Of a stretch of 64,000 nt of DNA, positions 45,690-55,349 are shown one piece after another (the stretch's first letter is position 1; every line of letters starts with the position of its first letter). Source of the stretch: Callorhinus ursinus (taxonomy: Eukaryota; Chordata; Mammalia; Carnivora; Otariidae). The notes beneath the pieces are model-generated. The model was not told where the DNA came from. It worked only from the letters and a program-made list of their open reading frames with translations, and searched no databases. The translations under genes were made by a program, and so were the position numbers. The stretch is from contig NW_020312904.1 in NCBI RefSeq assembly GCF_003265705.1, positions 5,490,940-5,554,939 on the forward strand, in the 5' to 3' direction.

Positions 45690-46090
45690 TGACACTGACA
45701 GGTCGTGTTAACACCTTTCTGACAAGCAGTTTGGCAATAGATATAAGGAGACAAGACCTGTTGACTCCCTTCCACCCAGTTATACCACCTCCAGGTTTAT
45801 TTCGAAGAGATGAGCAGAGACAGACAAAGATTTAGGTACAAGGATGCTCCACTCAGTGTTGTTTATAACAGCAAAAAATTAGAATCAGCTTAGACTGGTT
45901 GAGTAAGTTATGGTGCATCCTTGCAATGAAATACTATATAGCCAGTTTTTAAAATTCCATTTTAAAATAAGATTTAATGCTCATGGTTCTGAATGAAATG
46001 AGAGAAAACAAGTTGTAAAGCCCTGTGTGTGGAATGAAACTCGAAAAGCGCACTGAGCAAAAGAAATCAGAGGAGAGACTGGCTCATTAT
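45690..46090 (+). mobile_element. Old L1M 3' fragment
   Basis: CTGACAAGCAGTTTGGCAAT, CCACCCAGTTATACCACC, GTACAAGGATGCTCCACTCAG, GTTTATAACAGC, GGTTGAGTAAGTTATGGTGC and CAATGAAATACTATATAGCC: textbook L1M tail order. Confidence 0.85.
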
Positions 46091-46350
46091 GCAAGATGCC
46101 ATTTTTACAAAGTTCTAGAACAGGTGAATTGGATCCGTAGTCCAAGACATCAGACCCATGGTTGCCTGAGTTCGGAGGGTTAGGGTAATTGATGGGAAGG
46201 GCAAGCGGAGTTTTGGGGAATATGGTAAATGTTCTTTATTTCGATTGTGATGGAAATTACACAGGTGTGTACGTTCGTCAAAACTCACTGAATGGTGCAG
46301 CATCTGCAGAACGTTATGGCAGTTTCTCAAAAATTAAACATAGAATTCCC

Positions 46351-46548
46351 AGGGAGCCTGGGTGGCTCAGTCGGTAAGCGTCTGCCTTCGGCTCGGGTCA
46401 TGGTCTCGGGGTCCTGGAATCAAGCCCCGCGCCCCACGTCAGGCTCTCTGCTCAGCGGGGAGCCTGCATCTCCCTCTCCCTCTACCTGCTTGTGCTCCCT
46501 CTCTGTCTCTCTGTCAAATAAGCTATTAAATAAATAAATTACATCTTT
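46351..46548 (+). mobile_element. SINEC copy with perfect TSD
   Basis: AGCCTGGGTGGCTCAGTCGG head, CTCTCCCTCTACC middle, TTAAATAAATAAATTACATC tail. Identical 15-bp TSD AAACATAGAATTCCC at 46336 and 46549. Confidence 0.97.
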
Positions 46549-46821
46549 AAACATAGAATTCCCATACGATCCAGCAATTCCACTCCTAGGTGTATATACC
46601 CCAAAAGGATTGAAAACAGGGACTCAAACCAATATTTGCACACCCATGTTTGTAACAGCATCATTCACGGTAGTTAAAGGTGGAAACATCCCAAAAGTCC
46701 ATCCACAGGTGAACAGATAAACAAAACATGCTACTCAGAAAAAAATATATCATTTTGGCCTTAAAAAGGAGTAAAATCCTGATCATGATACAACATGGAT
46801 GAATCTTGAAAAATTATGCTA

Positions 46822-47009
46822 GGGGCACCTGGGTGGCTCAGTCGTTGGGCGTCTGCCTTCGGCTTGGGTCGTGATCCCAGGGTCCTGGGATCGAGCCCCG
46901 CATCGGGCTCCCTGCTCCGCGGGAAGCCTGCTTCTCCCTCTCCCGCTCCCCCTGCTAGTGTTCCTTCTCTCGCTATCTCTCTCTGTCAAATAAATAAATT
47001 TAAAAAAAA
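46822..47009 (+). mobile_element. SINEC copy with perfect TSD, young
   Basis: GGGCACCTGGGTGGCTCAGTC head, high CpG retention (GGGATCGAGCCCCGCATCGG), AAATAAATAAATTTAAAAAA tail. Identical 14-bp TSD GAAAAATTATGCTA at 46808 and 47010. Confidence 0.97.
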
Positions 47010-47859
47010 GAAAAATTATGCTAAGTGAAATAAGCCAGACACCAAAGGACCAATATTGTAGGATTCCATTTATATGAGGCACCAAAATCAGAGAGACAGA
47101 AATTAGAATGGTGGGTGCCAAGTTCCGGGGAAAGGGGAAAATGCGGAGTTAGTGTTTAATGGGGACAGGGTTTGGGAAGATGAAAAATTTCTGGAGACAG
47201 ATGGTGGTGAGGATCGCACAACAACGTAAATGTACTTACTGTCACTGGATTGTACACTTAAAAACAGTTGAGATGGTAAATTTTGTTATGTATATTTTAC
47301 TACAAAAAAAATTTAACTCAACAAACCATGCACTTAAACTGGTGCATTTTCTTTTACATAAAGTATGCCTGTATAAAAATAACTTGAATACAAATTTAAA
47401 AGAGATAAACACAGAGGTCGGAAAAATATGCTGTATGTGTACCAGGATCTTAATTTGATTTTTTAAATGTATACGCTCACAGAAAAAAAGACTGGAAGGA
47501 ATCTGGGGGGAAAAAAAAATCTAGGAAAAGGAAGACTAGAAAAAAATCGAGGAAAAGGAATCTTGTCATCCTCTCTGGGTCTTGCCCTTGTTGAGCAGAG
47601 AGAACTTTTAATATGGAAAAAGTGTGCATTTTAGGCAAAAGGTGTTCTTGCACAAATCAGCATTTGCAGGGCATGGGATGAGAACATACTCGCGCCCGAA
47701 TCTGAAGCACACCCAAGCCCACATCTGTCACACAATGCTGTTTAAATATTGTTGGCAGCACAGGTCATCCTGGTGGGGGACTCAGAACAGGCTCCACTCT
47801 AGTTTAAAAAAAAAAAAAAGAATTCTAACAGAATTTAAAGATCAAGTCCACTCCATGAC

Positions 47860-48210
47860 TCTCTGAGCCAGACTTCTCATCTTGGCATGGTGGCTCCTTT
47901 TGAGATTCAGGTCCTGGTCCAAGTATCAGCTCCTGGGAAAGAGCTTCGTTGACTGCCCTCCACCTACAGTGCCCCGACCCCACCATCAGTGTGTCCCACC
48001 ACCAGACCTCAGCCCTCCGCATAGCCCTCATCACTATCTTAGGCTTTTCTTGTTTCTGGTTTCTTGTTGTCTGCCTCCATCAAATGGATCGTGAGCTCCA
48101 GGAGGGCAGGAATCCAGTCTGACCTGCCCACTGCTGTATCCCCAAGACCTAGAACAGTGTCTGGCACAAAGCGGGTGCTCAATAAACATCCTCTGCATGA
48201 CTGGACTACC
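47860..48210 (+). repeat. L2 3' end
   Basis: GTCCAAGTATCAGCTCCTGG, GAAAGAGCTTCGTTGACTGCC, GATCGTGAGCTCCAGGAGGG, GCTGTATCCCCAAGACCTAG and GGTGCTCAATAAACATCC: long, ordered L2 tail. Confidence 0.88.
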
Positions 48211-48214
48211 TGGC

Positions 48215-48410
48215 CACCGTGTGTTCAATGCTGACTCTGTACCCGGGGCTTTATAAGTGCGATCTTAGGAGATTCTCAAGCATTCTTGGTTTCACTGATG
48301 AAGATGCTGAGTCACAGAAAGCTGCCATGGCTTGCCCAAGGCCACACAGCAGATAAGTGACAGTGCACGGATTCAGGTCCTGATCTGCCAACCCTCTGCT
48401 CTTTCCCTCT
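48215..48410 (-). repeat. MIR, well preserved
   Basis: TTTCACTGATGAAGATGCTG, AGTCACAGAAAGCTGCCATGG, CTTGCCCAAGGCCACACAGC, GGATTCAGGTCCTGATCTGCC: minus strand. Confidence 0.8.
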
Positions 48411-48539
48411 ACTCCACCGCTGACCATCTAAGACTGCAGGTCAGAGGGAGCGTCAAGGGACTCTGGACAGGAAATCAGGAGCCCACAGCTTCCTCTCATC
48501 CTGACTCTGATTGGCTGGGTGACCAAGGGCAACATTTCC

Positions 48540-48572
48540 CATTCATTCATTTATTCATTCATTCATTCCTGT
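48540..48572. repeat. (ATTC)n microsatellite
   Basis: ATTCATTCATTTATTCATTC and two more units, immediately upstream of a MIR. Confidence 0.9.
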
Positions 48573-48715
48573 GTGGCCTTGGGCAAGTCACTGAACCTCT
48601 CTGGGTTATACTCCACACCCGTAAATGAAGATAATAGCACCTACCTCATCTGGTGATTGTGGAATTACATGAATTAACACATGCCAAGTGTTCAGAACAA
48701 GGCCTGGATGTGTCA
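48572..48715 (+). repeat. MIR relic
   Basis: GGCCTTGGGCAAGTCACTGAAC, CTCTCTGGGTTATACTCC, GAAGATAATAGCACCTACCTC, ATGAATTAACACATGCC: good MIR. Confidence 0.85.
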
Positions 48716-48739
48716 TTTGTCAATGGTGTCAGTTCATGG

Positions 48740-49230
48740 AGACACCGCCCCCAACCCCATGCGTTGATTAAGCAGGACTCTTTTGGTTTCAAGAGACAGA
48801 AACCAACACAATTGTCTTAGGAGCAGAAGGGATGACTCAACCAGGGCCTCAACACTGCCAGGTCCCTCCTTGCCCCTCCCCTCTCCTTCTCTGCGGTCTC
48901 TCTTCTCTTTCCCTCCTCATGTCTCCCCTCTGCTTCTCTCCAACTGGTGGATCCATTCTCTCAGGCCAGCTGTCTACACCGTGGCAGAACCTCATGACCG
49001 ACAGCTCTGGACACCCCCACACTTACTGCTCCATGCCCGCAGAGGAAGTAGTCACCCCCACCAGCCCATTTAGAGACTCCCAGGGAAGGCCTCTGATTGG
49101 CTTGGCTTAGTCACAAATCCTTGCCCTGACCAATCACGTGCCTGGGGGCATGGGATGCAAGGAAAGGCCCATCCTGAGCCACCTGTTCACCACTGGGCCT
49201 TGGGGTCTGGAAAGGATACTAGATGACGGG
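48740..49230. repeat. Ancient interspersed repeat, family not assigned
   Basis: TTTCAAGAGACAGAAACCAAC near the start and CTCTGATTGGCTTGGCTTAG, CCTGACCAATCACGTGCC near the end recall an ordered old mammalian repeat. The CCAAT-like words here are likely repeat-derived and not a promoter. Confidence 0.45.
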
Positions 49231-49319
49231 AAGTCTAACCAACCTGCTCGTCTTGACCTAAGGAGGAGACAGCTCTATTAACCAATAAGGTCCAGGTTTC
49301 AAAGCTGAACCAGTACCCA

Positions 49320-49485
49320 TGGTGGGGGATCATGGAGGGCCAAAAGGCCCCAGATCACCTGCTCTGAGCCCCTGAGGACAGGGGTCTGACTGGCCAGCCC
49401 AGCTTCCCTATGGGGCACAGAGGATGAGATGACCAGGAGAAAGTGGGCAGCTGGATTCACTCCCCAAAGCCCCGAGCCAAACAGG
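49320..49485. repeat. Dispersed repeat Y, copy 1
   Basis: GTGGGCAGCTGGATTCACTC at 49443 with an upstream block GCCCAGCTTCCCTATGG and GACCAGGAGAAA. The same order recurs at 51490-51640. Unknown family or local duplication. Confidence 0.5.
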
Positions 49486-49989
49486 GCAGCCTTGAAGACA
49501 GGGTATCTGAGCCGAGCACTGAGTCTGGGTCTGCCAAACACATGGACGGGAAGGGCATTGGGAGAGGAGGGAAGGGAGCAGGCTGCAGCTCAGAGGTGTG
49601 AGGCAGCATGGAGTGGAGAGGAAGCATGGGAGTCTACCAGGCAGGGGCTTGAGGATGAACAGGTCTGCAGGGCCCCGTCTCCTGGGGTCTTAGGTGGATT
49701 TTGTTCTGTAGGCACAAGGAGTGGAGAGGTCAGGTCAGCCTTTGGAGAGCTGATTCCGGCCAGCCTGGAGGGATGAGTTTGAGCCTCTGTGGAGTCACTC
49801 GGGTGAGAGCTGGTGTTGTCTCAACAAAGCCAGTGGCTGAAGGGATAGAGAGGAGAGGTCGCGAACACAGAGCTGACAAGGCTTGGTGTGGGTGGTGAGG
49901 AGAGACGAGAGAGGTGCTGTCCCGGGGCAGGGAGCCCTGAGGGGACGTGACCTGGGCAGTGCGGTTAGAGGTGCCTGAGGGGGTGGCAG

Positions 49990-50080
49990 ATCTGTGAGGC
50001 TGGGCCTCAGTTTCCGCATCTGTAAAATGAGGAGTGTGGGCTGGGCCACCTCTAGGATTCATTTGCATGGGGTGTGGGGT
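49990..50080 (+). repeat. MIR fragment
   Basis: GGGCCTCAGTTTCCGCATCTG, TAAAATGAGGAGTGTGGGC, CACCTCTAGGATTCA. Confidence 0.8.
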
Positions 50081-50359
50081 GCGCAGGTGAGTCATATGAT
50101 CCCTCACTTTCTACTTCTACTCAACCCCTTCCCAGAGGTTAAGTACCTCTATCCTACATGGGGAAAAATGTTTTGCACCAGTTAGAAAGATGAGCGAGCG
50201 TACAGTTCAGCCCCATGAATTAGGAACTGTTACAGTCTGTCTGGCCACTATGTAAAAACCACTTTTCTCAATATCAAAGCCAAAAAAGTACAACTTTGTG
50301 CCTTATAGAGAGGAGTACCCTAATGCCCTTTGAGCCTTTGAGAGGGTTTTATCAACAGG

Positions 50360-50600
50360 TCGTGGTTAAGAGTGTGTCATCGAGAGTCATGCAGACCTCA
50401 GTTCAGATACCACCTCAACATTTGCTAGCTCTGGGGTCCCAGACAAGTGGCCTGAGTCTCTGTTTTCTTAGGTGTAGAGTAGGGGTGGTGGTAGTCTCAG
50501 CCTGTCAGGATGAAATGACACGGTGCACAAGACATTGAGCACAGTGCCAGGTACTCAGGGACACTAGATACACGGTAGCTATTGTAACACATGGGGGAGG
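50360..50600 (+). repeat. MIR, nearly full length
   Basis: GAGTCATGCAGACCTCAGTTC, AGATACCACCTC, TTTCTTAGGTGTAGAGTAGG, GATGAAATGACACGG and AGCACAGTGCCAGGTACTC: MIR order. Confidence 0.8.
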
Positions 50601-50649
50601 AGGCAGCAGGGAGGTCAGGATATGCTGTGTGCCCAAACTCAGGTGGGTT

Positions 50650-50795
50650 ATTTCAGGGGAGTCTCTGGACCGTGAGCTGGAGATGCCCAAGGTCCTGGGG
50701 ACTGAGACCTTCATTTGACAGCTGGGGGCTCGAGCCAAGAAACCCAACTTGTGGGGCCCAAGGTCATGGAGCGATTGCAAAAGAGATTCCCCTCA
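50650..50795 (-). repeat. MIR fragment
   Basis: CTTCATTTGACAGCTGGGGGC and GGCCCAAGGTCATGGAGCG: minus strand. Confidence 0.55.
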
Positions 50796-50819
50796 AAGGT
50801 CTAAAGAAGTGTGCAACAT

Positions 50820-51210
50820 AGGGACACCGGGGTGGGTCAGTTGGTTAAGCGTTTAACTCTTGATTTCAGCTCAGGTCATCTGAGGGTTATGAGATCGAGC
50901 CCTGCATCAGGCTCTGTGCTGGGCGTGGAGCCTGCTTAAGATTTTCTCTCTCCCGGGCGCCTGGGTGGCTCAGTTGGTTAAGCCACTGCCTTCGGCTCAG
51001 GTCATGATCCTGGAGTCCCGGGATCGAGTCCCACGTCGGGGTCCTTGCTCAGCAGGGAGTCTGCTTCTCTCTGACCCTCTTCCCTCTCGTGCTCTCTATC
51101 TCTCATTCTCTCTCTCTCTCTCTCAAATAAATAAATAAAATCTTTAAAATAAAAAAATAAAGATTTTCTCTCTCCCTCTCCGGCTGCCCCCCTTTCCCTT
51201 TATTAAAAGA
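50820..51210 (+). mobile_element. Outer SINEC, split by a younger SINE
   Basis: GGGTGGGTCAGTTGGTTAAG head, older variant (GTTTAACTCTTGATTTCAGC), continues after 51176. TSD AAGTGTGCAACAT at 50807 and 51211 surrounds both pieces. Confidence 0.93.
50955..51159 (+). mobile_element. Inner SINEC, nested
   Basis: GGCGCCTGGGTGGCTCAGTTG head, CTGACCCTCTTCCCTCTCG middle, AAATAAATAAATAAAATC tail. Identical 17-bp TSD AAGATTTTCTCTCTCCC at 50938 and 51160, cut from the outer SINE. Confidence 0.97.
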
Positions 51211-51489
51211 AAGTGTGCAACATGAGGGGGGATTATTATGAAACCCCTTATTTTTACTAAGAAAGAACAACAAAGCCTCTAAAGTCTTGGAATGACATTT
51301 TATGCTCGCAGAGAACTTTATTTTCTCAAAGAGCTTTCACAACTGTTATTAATCAAGAGACTTCTTCTTGAGGAAGTTTTCTTTTTAAAGTAAGGTATTC
51401 TTTTGCTGAGGACTGGGGTCAGTGGGAACACCCCAGAGGCAGGGGCTGTGTGTGCGCTGGAAGGAAGTCTCCTCTGCCTTCTCTCTTCC

Positions 51490-51640
51490 TGGGTCGTCTA
51501 TGAGGGGTCACCAGGGGGAGCCAAAGGGCCCCGGAGGAGAGCGCCCCCTGCCCAGCTTCCCCACCTGGCAGAGAGGTTGGGGGTGGCCAGGAGGGTGTGG
51601 GCAGCTGGATTCACTCCCCCCAAGCCCTATCAAATAGCCG
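51490..51640. repeat. Dispersed repeat Y, copy 2
   Basis: GCCCAGCTTCCCCACCTGGC, TGGCCAGGAGGGTG and GTGGGCAGCTGGATTCACTC in the same order as at 49320-49485. Confidence 0.5.
51508..51522 (+). promoter_or_regulatory. Candidate CTCF site
   Basis: TCACCAGGGGGAGCC matches the CTCF core at 13 of 15 consensus positions by eye. It lies about 3.4 kb upstream of the SCUBE1 start. Occupancy unknown. Confidence 0.35.
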
Positions 51641-51719
51641 AAAAATCTTTATCCACTCCCTGGAGCGATGTGAATTCTTGGGTTAAGTGATGTCTGTCTT
51701 GTTTCTTTGTTCATTCGTT

Positions 51720-52800
51720 CAACAATAATTTCTTAGGCCCAAGCGGGAGGCTGTGGCCCAGATGCAGATGGGGTGTGAGCTCCGCCTTCAGGAACCCCAG
51801 TTTGGGAAGAGGCAGAATTGAAACCCAAGGTGAGCCTGACTCTGATGGGACAGCCCCCAGGTGTGTAGGAGCCCAGAGGAGGCCCTACACCCAGCCACGG
51901 GGCAGGAGTTGAGGGTGTGTGCAGAGAAGGGGTGAGCTCTGTGAAGAAGGACATGAAGGGTGCTTCCGGCAGAGGCAAAGGTTCAGGGGTGTGAGAGCAG
52001 CATGTCTGTGGGGCCCTGTGGTTACACAAGGCTGGGACTGCTACGGGTACCTCGTTAGCTGCACAAAGCGTTCAGGGCTTGCTTGGAAGGTGACGGGGAG
52101 CTATGGAGTGTTCCCTCCCAAAGTGACTGTCGGAATCATCCCTGAGCCTCCACTCTCCTAGCTCAGTTTCCAGAGGCTCCGAGATGCCCCTGGCTGGAGT
52201 CCAGGCATACATGTTCTCACCCGGCCAGCCAGGCCCACCACACAGATGCCGCCGTCTCTGTGGGCAGCTCTCCACCATGTCACCGTCACACACATGTGGT
52301 GCTTTAGTTTGCAAGGTACTTCAAGAACACTCACTCCTTGGTCCCCACCTTCTTCAGTGGACCTTGGCACATTCTCTCAAGCATCAGGAAAATCTCCTTC
52401 TCATATTTCGTGCCCAACTCTAGGGTCTAGGGTGCCTCCCTAGCCACCCCAGGAGCAGAAGTAACCACCTGTTTCTCTGCCACGGCCTTTAGCACATTCA
52501 CGGAGACTCACACGCGTGTCTCTTCTCCATCCCTGTTCCCTGCCCCCTGGTTCCTCTGCACAGACCACAGTCTCCTCCTGGAAGGAGCCAGGTTCTTTCC
52601 ATCTGCCCACCTTACAGGGGGCAGGCTGGGCACAAGAACTTGGTATGAGTGAGAGCTGCCCCCAGATTGTGGGGGTCACAGTCTAAACGGCTATCACCTG
52701 CATCCATTCCCTCCTTGATCTAGAGGGACTGAGCCTGCTGCCATCAAGCTTGGAAGGCACCTGGCCAGGAGCGAGGTGCCCCTGGTGAACATGTACTTTT
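51720..52800. other. Intergenic; old relic at the left, otherwise nothing recognised
   Basis: CAACAATAATTTCTTAGGCCC and ATGTGCAGAGAAGG-like phrases at 51720-52010 look like the same unassigned ancient repeat as at 3740. The rest is GC-rich unique DNA. Confidence 0.35.
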
Positions 52801-52802
52801 TT

Positions 52803-52836
52803 TTTTTTTTAAAGATTTTATTTATTTATTTATTTG

Positions 52837-52872
<36 letters not shown>

Positions 52873-53026
52873 CGCGAGAGAGGGAATACTAGCAGGGGGA
52901 GTGGGAGAGGGAGAAGCAGGCTTCCCGCCGAGCAGGGAGCCCGATGCGGGGCTCGATCCCAGGACCCTGCGATCATGACCTGAGCCGAAGGCAGACGCTT
53001 AACTCCTGAGCCACCCAGGCGCCCCT
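52803..53026 (-). mobile_element. SINEC copy with CA/GA microsatellite
   Basis: TTTAAAGATTTTATTTATTT tail, ACACACACAGAGAGAGAGAG middle, GAGCCACCCAGGCGCCCC head. Imperfect TSD TGAACATGTACTTT and TGAAGAGGCACTTT. The closest SINE to the SCUBE1 promoter. Confidence 0.93.
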
Positions 53027-53497
53027 GAAGAGGCACTTTAAAAGACGTCGTTTCTGGTCAGTTAGAGCCCCCACAAAAGGACCTCGCCCTCAAACTCACA
53101 CCGCTTGCCCTTATCACTGATGCACAAGACAATGTGTGTTTCTAAGGGAGCTTTCTCCCCCAGAAACCAAAACCACACAATTGGGAGGAGGGCAAAATAA
53201 AGCCTATAAAGATAAGGGGGTCCCCGAAATTAAGCCACCAGCTAGGAGTGACCATGCAGCAGGAAATATCTGGAGTGACAAGGCTAAGGCTTAGAGGGGG
53301 CAGAGAGAAGCACCTCCCCTCCCGTCTTATTCCTGGACAGCCATAGCTGGCCATTTCTGGTCCCCCAGGTTGGGGACCCTTTGCCTCAGCCACTAGGCCA
53401 GTGTCATGAGCTCTTTGTGATAGGAAGTCAGGTTGGGAGTGAGGGTGGCTGGACACAGATTTAACTTTTCGGAACTGCAGTGATTGTCTACAGAAGA

Positions 53498-53640
53498 CCA
53501 TGTGAGTGTGTATGCAGGAATGTGTGTCTGCGAGGATGTGTATGAGTGTGTGTGTGAGAGAGCGAGCATGTGTCTGTATGCCTGAGGGTGTGTGTTGGGA
53601 GGGGTGTGTTGGGAGGGGTGTGTGTGTGTGTTGGGGGCAG
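53498..53640. repeat. Imperfect TG-rich repeat
   Basis: GTGTGTATG, GTGTGTGTGAGAGAG and two adjacent TGTGTTGGGAGGGG units, about 1.3 kb upstream of the SCUBE1 start. Confidence 0.85.
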
Positions 53641-54179
53641 GGAAGGGAACTGGTATGGAAAGGAAAGCTAGGCGCAGACCCCGGCGGGCAGAGTGGACAA
53701 AAAGAGGAAGGTCTTGTCTTTGAGGCGGGCCTGGAGAGCAGGAGAAGAAAAAAGGAGCTCTTATTGGTGGTTGTCAAGGAGATGGGCCTTGGGGTTTGCT
53801 GAACTTTCTTCCCTTAAAGCGTCCTGCCTGGGGCTGAGAGGGGCCATTTATTTCCAGCTGCGCCTCCTGGGCGGGCGTCTGGGTCCAGCCCCAAAGGCCA
53901 CCAAGTGTCAGGTGTATTTCCCAGGCCAGGCCAGAGCGGTGCTTGGGTGGAAGGACAGTGATGGTTCCTCCAGCCCCCAGCCCATCACCTGCCTGCCCAG
54001 GGCCTGTCACTGCGGAGGCCCCAGGCCCTGAATACTCGCGGCATCAAACTGGGCAGGCTAAGGGGTCAGCCGGCAGATGGGCTGCGCCACTGGCAGGGAC
54101 TGCCTGCAAAGTGGCACTGTCCGTCAGGGAGCTTTCCACATGCGCATCCTGCAGCTGTCCTATGACAAGCTCGCTTATG
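53641..54179. other. SCUBE1 upstream proximal region, no repeat recognised
   Basis: GC-moderate unique DNA that could hold proximal regulatory sites. I see no exon. Confidence 0.4.
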
Positions 54180-54340
54180 AGCCATTGTCCTTTGGGGAGC
54201 GTTAAAAAGTTCATTTGTTTTGAGCGTCTAATTTTAATCGATCCTCATAATTTTTCCTTTCTGGCTCGTTCACCGCTGCATTGCCCTCGCTGGACGCACA
54301 GTAGGTCCTCAATAAACATTTCCCGACTGAACGAGTGCAC
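54180..54340 (+). repeat. MIR/L2 3' end relic just upstream of the CpG island
   Basis: GGACGCACAGTAGGTCCTCAA, TAAACATTTCCCGACTGAACGAGTG is the typical tail phrase of these repeats. Confidence 0.55.
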
Positions 54341-54695
54341 AATTCTGCTTTGAGCGTTCCCATTTCTTTCACGGCAAATGGATGTCTCCGGGCCTTTCTC
54401 GACCTCCGAGGGCCGCTCGTCAGGCTCCCTCCTCTCCCTGGAGTGTGCGTGTTGGGGAGGTGGGAGGGCTGCCTCCGGAGGGACGGTCACCCTCGACGAC
54501 TAGGGCATGGGGGGGTGGGGGCAGGGGTCGGGGAAGGGAGCAGCCTCCGAGCGAGCCCCAGCCTGGCGGAGACCGTGCACCCCAGCGGCCACCGGAGCGG
54601 GCCCCGGCCCCCACCCCACAACCTGCCGCCCGCCCCGAGGGGAGGGGGCACCCCCGACGCCCGCCCCTCCCCCCGCGGGCCGGGGGCCGGCGCCC

Positions 54696-54743
54696 ATTGG
54701 CCGGCCGCGCGCAGAGCCCCGCCCCCGGCAGCCGCGGGCCAAT
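54696..54743. promoter_or_regulatory. Paired CCAAT boxes of the SCUBE1 promoter
   Basis: A reverse-strand CCAAT box (CCCATTGG, ATTGG at 54696-54700) and a forward one (GGGCCAATGAG, CCAAT at 54739-54743) lie about 43 bp apart, roughly four helical turns, with a GC box (CCCCGCCCCC) between them at 54717. NF-Y and Sp1 are the established readers of such sites. The binding itself is inference. Confidence 0.6.
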
Positions 54744-54909
54744 GAGCGCACGGCTGTCAGCTCGTCAGCCGCGCCGGCTCGGTGGCTGGGAGCCCGAGCG
54801 GTGGCCGAGGAGCCAGCAGCGAGGAGCGCTCGCCGAGCGGCCGGTCGGAGGGGTCCCCGCGCCCCGCACGCCCGCACGCCCGGCCGGCCCGGCCAGGCTC
54901 GCAGCGAGC

Positions 54910-54997
54910 ATGGGCGCGGCGGCCGTGCGCTGGCACTTGTGCCTGCTGCTCGCCCTGGGCACGCGCGGGCGGCTGGCGGGGGGCAGCGGGCTCCCAG
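54910..54997 (+). CDS. SCUBE1: SCUBE1 coding exon 1 (start codon, signal peptide)
   Basis: This exon encodes residues 1-29 and the first base of codon 30 of SCUBE1, a secreted and cell-surface-tethered protein of the signal peptide-CUB-EGF family. The family is known in endothelium and platelets and as a co-receptor-like partner of TGF-beta/BMP and Hedgehog signalling. The start ATG at 54910 has A at -3 and G at +4, a strong Kozak context. The peptide begins [20 protein letters not shown]: a short charged start, a leucine-rich hydrophobic core at about residues 8-17, then small residues suited to signal peptidase cleavage at about 20-27. The exon ends at a consensus donor (G|GTAAGC at 54998) in phase 1, which joins in frame to the exon at 58139. 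The identity comes from recognising the joined N-terminal peptide leading into a DVDEC-type EGF. The reading frame is also open upstream to 54382, so the start is assigned by family knowledge and signal peptide position, not by an upstream stop. Confidence 0.93.
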
Positions 54998-55349
54998 GTA
55001 AGCCCCGAGCGGGGCCGGCGGCGGGCTCTGGGCGGCGACGGGGTCCCGGGTGGGCCCCCGCCCCGCGCCGTCGAGGGGGCTGCAGCCCGCGCGGCCCCGC
55101 GCCCCGCCCCGCCTCTTTGCAAAGTAACTTCTGGGGCCGACGCCGGGCGCCCCCTCCCCGAAGCCCGGGGGCTCCGGGAGCCCGGCGGGGCCGCAGCAGG
55201 GGCGGGACAGGCTGGGGCCCCCCGGGGGAGGGAGCGCGAGGGCGGGAGGAAGAAAGAAAGCGCGACGACCCGCGGAGGGGAGCCCCGGCGCTCGGAGCGC
55301 AGGCGGGAGGGAGTGGTGGGGACCCCGGGGCCCGACGGGCGCTCCCCCA

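Larger units (their letters stand above)
46090..47310 (+). mobile_element. L1 (L1MA/MB-type) 3' ends with two SINEs inside
   Basis: CACAGGTGTGTACGTTCGTC (46260), then CCATACGATCCAGCAATTCC (46562), AGGTGTATATACCCCAAAAGG, CACCCATGTTTGTAACAGC, AGTGAAATAAGCCAGACACC (47024) and TTGTACACTTAAAAACAGTTG (47250). Non-coding. At least two L1 3' ends are merged here. Confidence 0.85.

Noticed and set aside
46822..46900. tRNA-like A and B boxes (also in every SINEC copy)
   Set aside because: They belong to the tRNA-Lys-derived head of SINEs, lack an intact cloverleaf, and carry the SINE body, tail and TSD.
49080..49145. ATTGG/CCAAT pair as a promoter
   Set aside because: The words fall inside a segment that looks like an ancient repeat, so they are probably inherited from it.
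1..54000. Search for MPPED1 exons, the expected neighbour of SCUBE1
   Set aside because: No frame resembling the metallophosphoesterase domain was seen; the gene probably lies outside the window.
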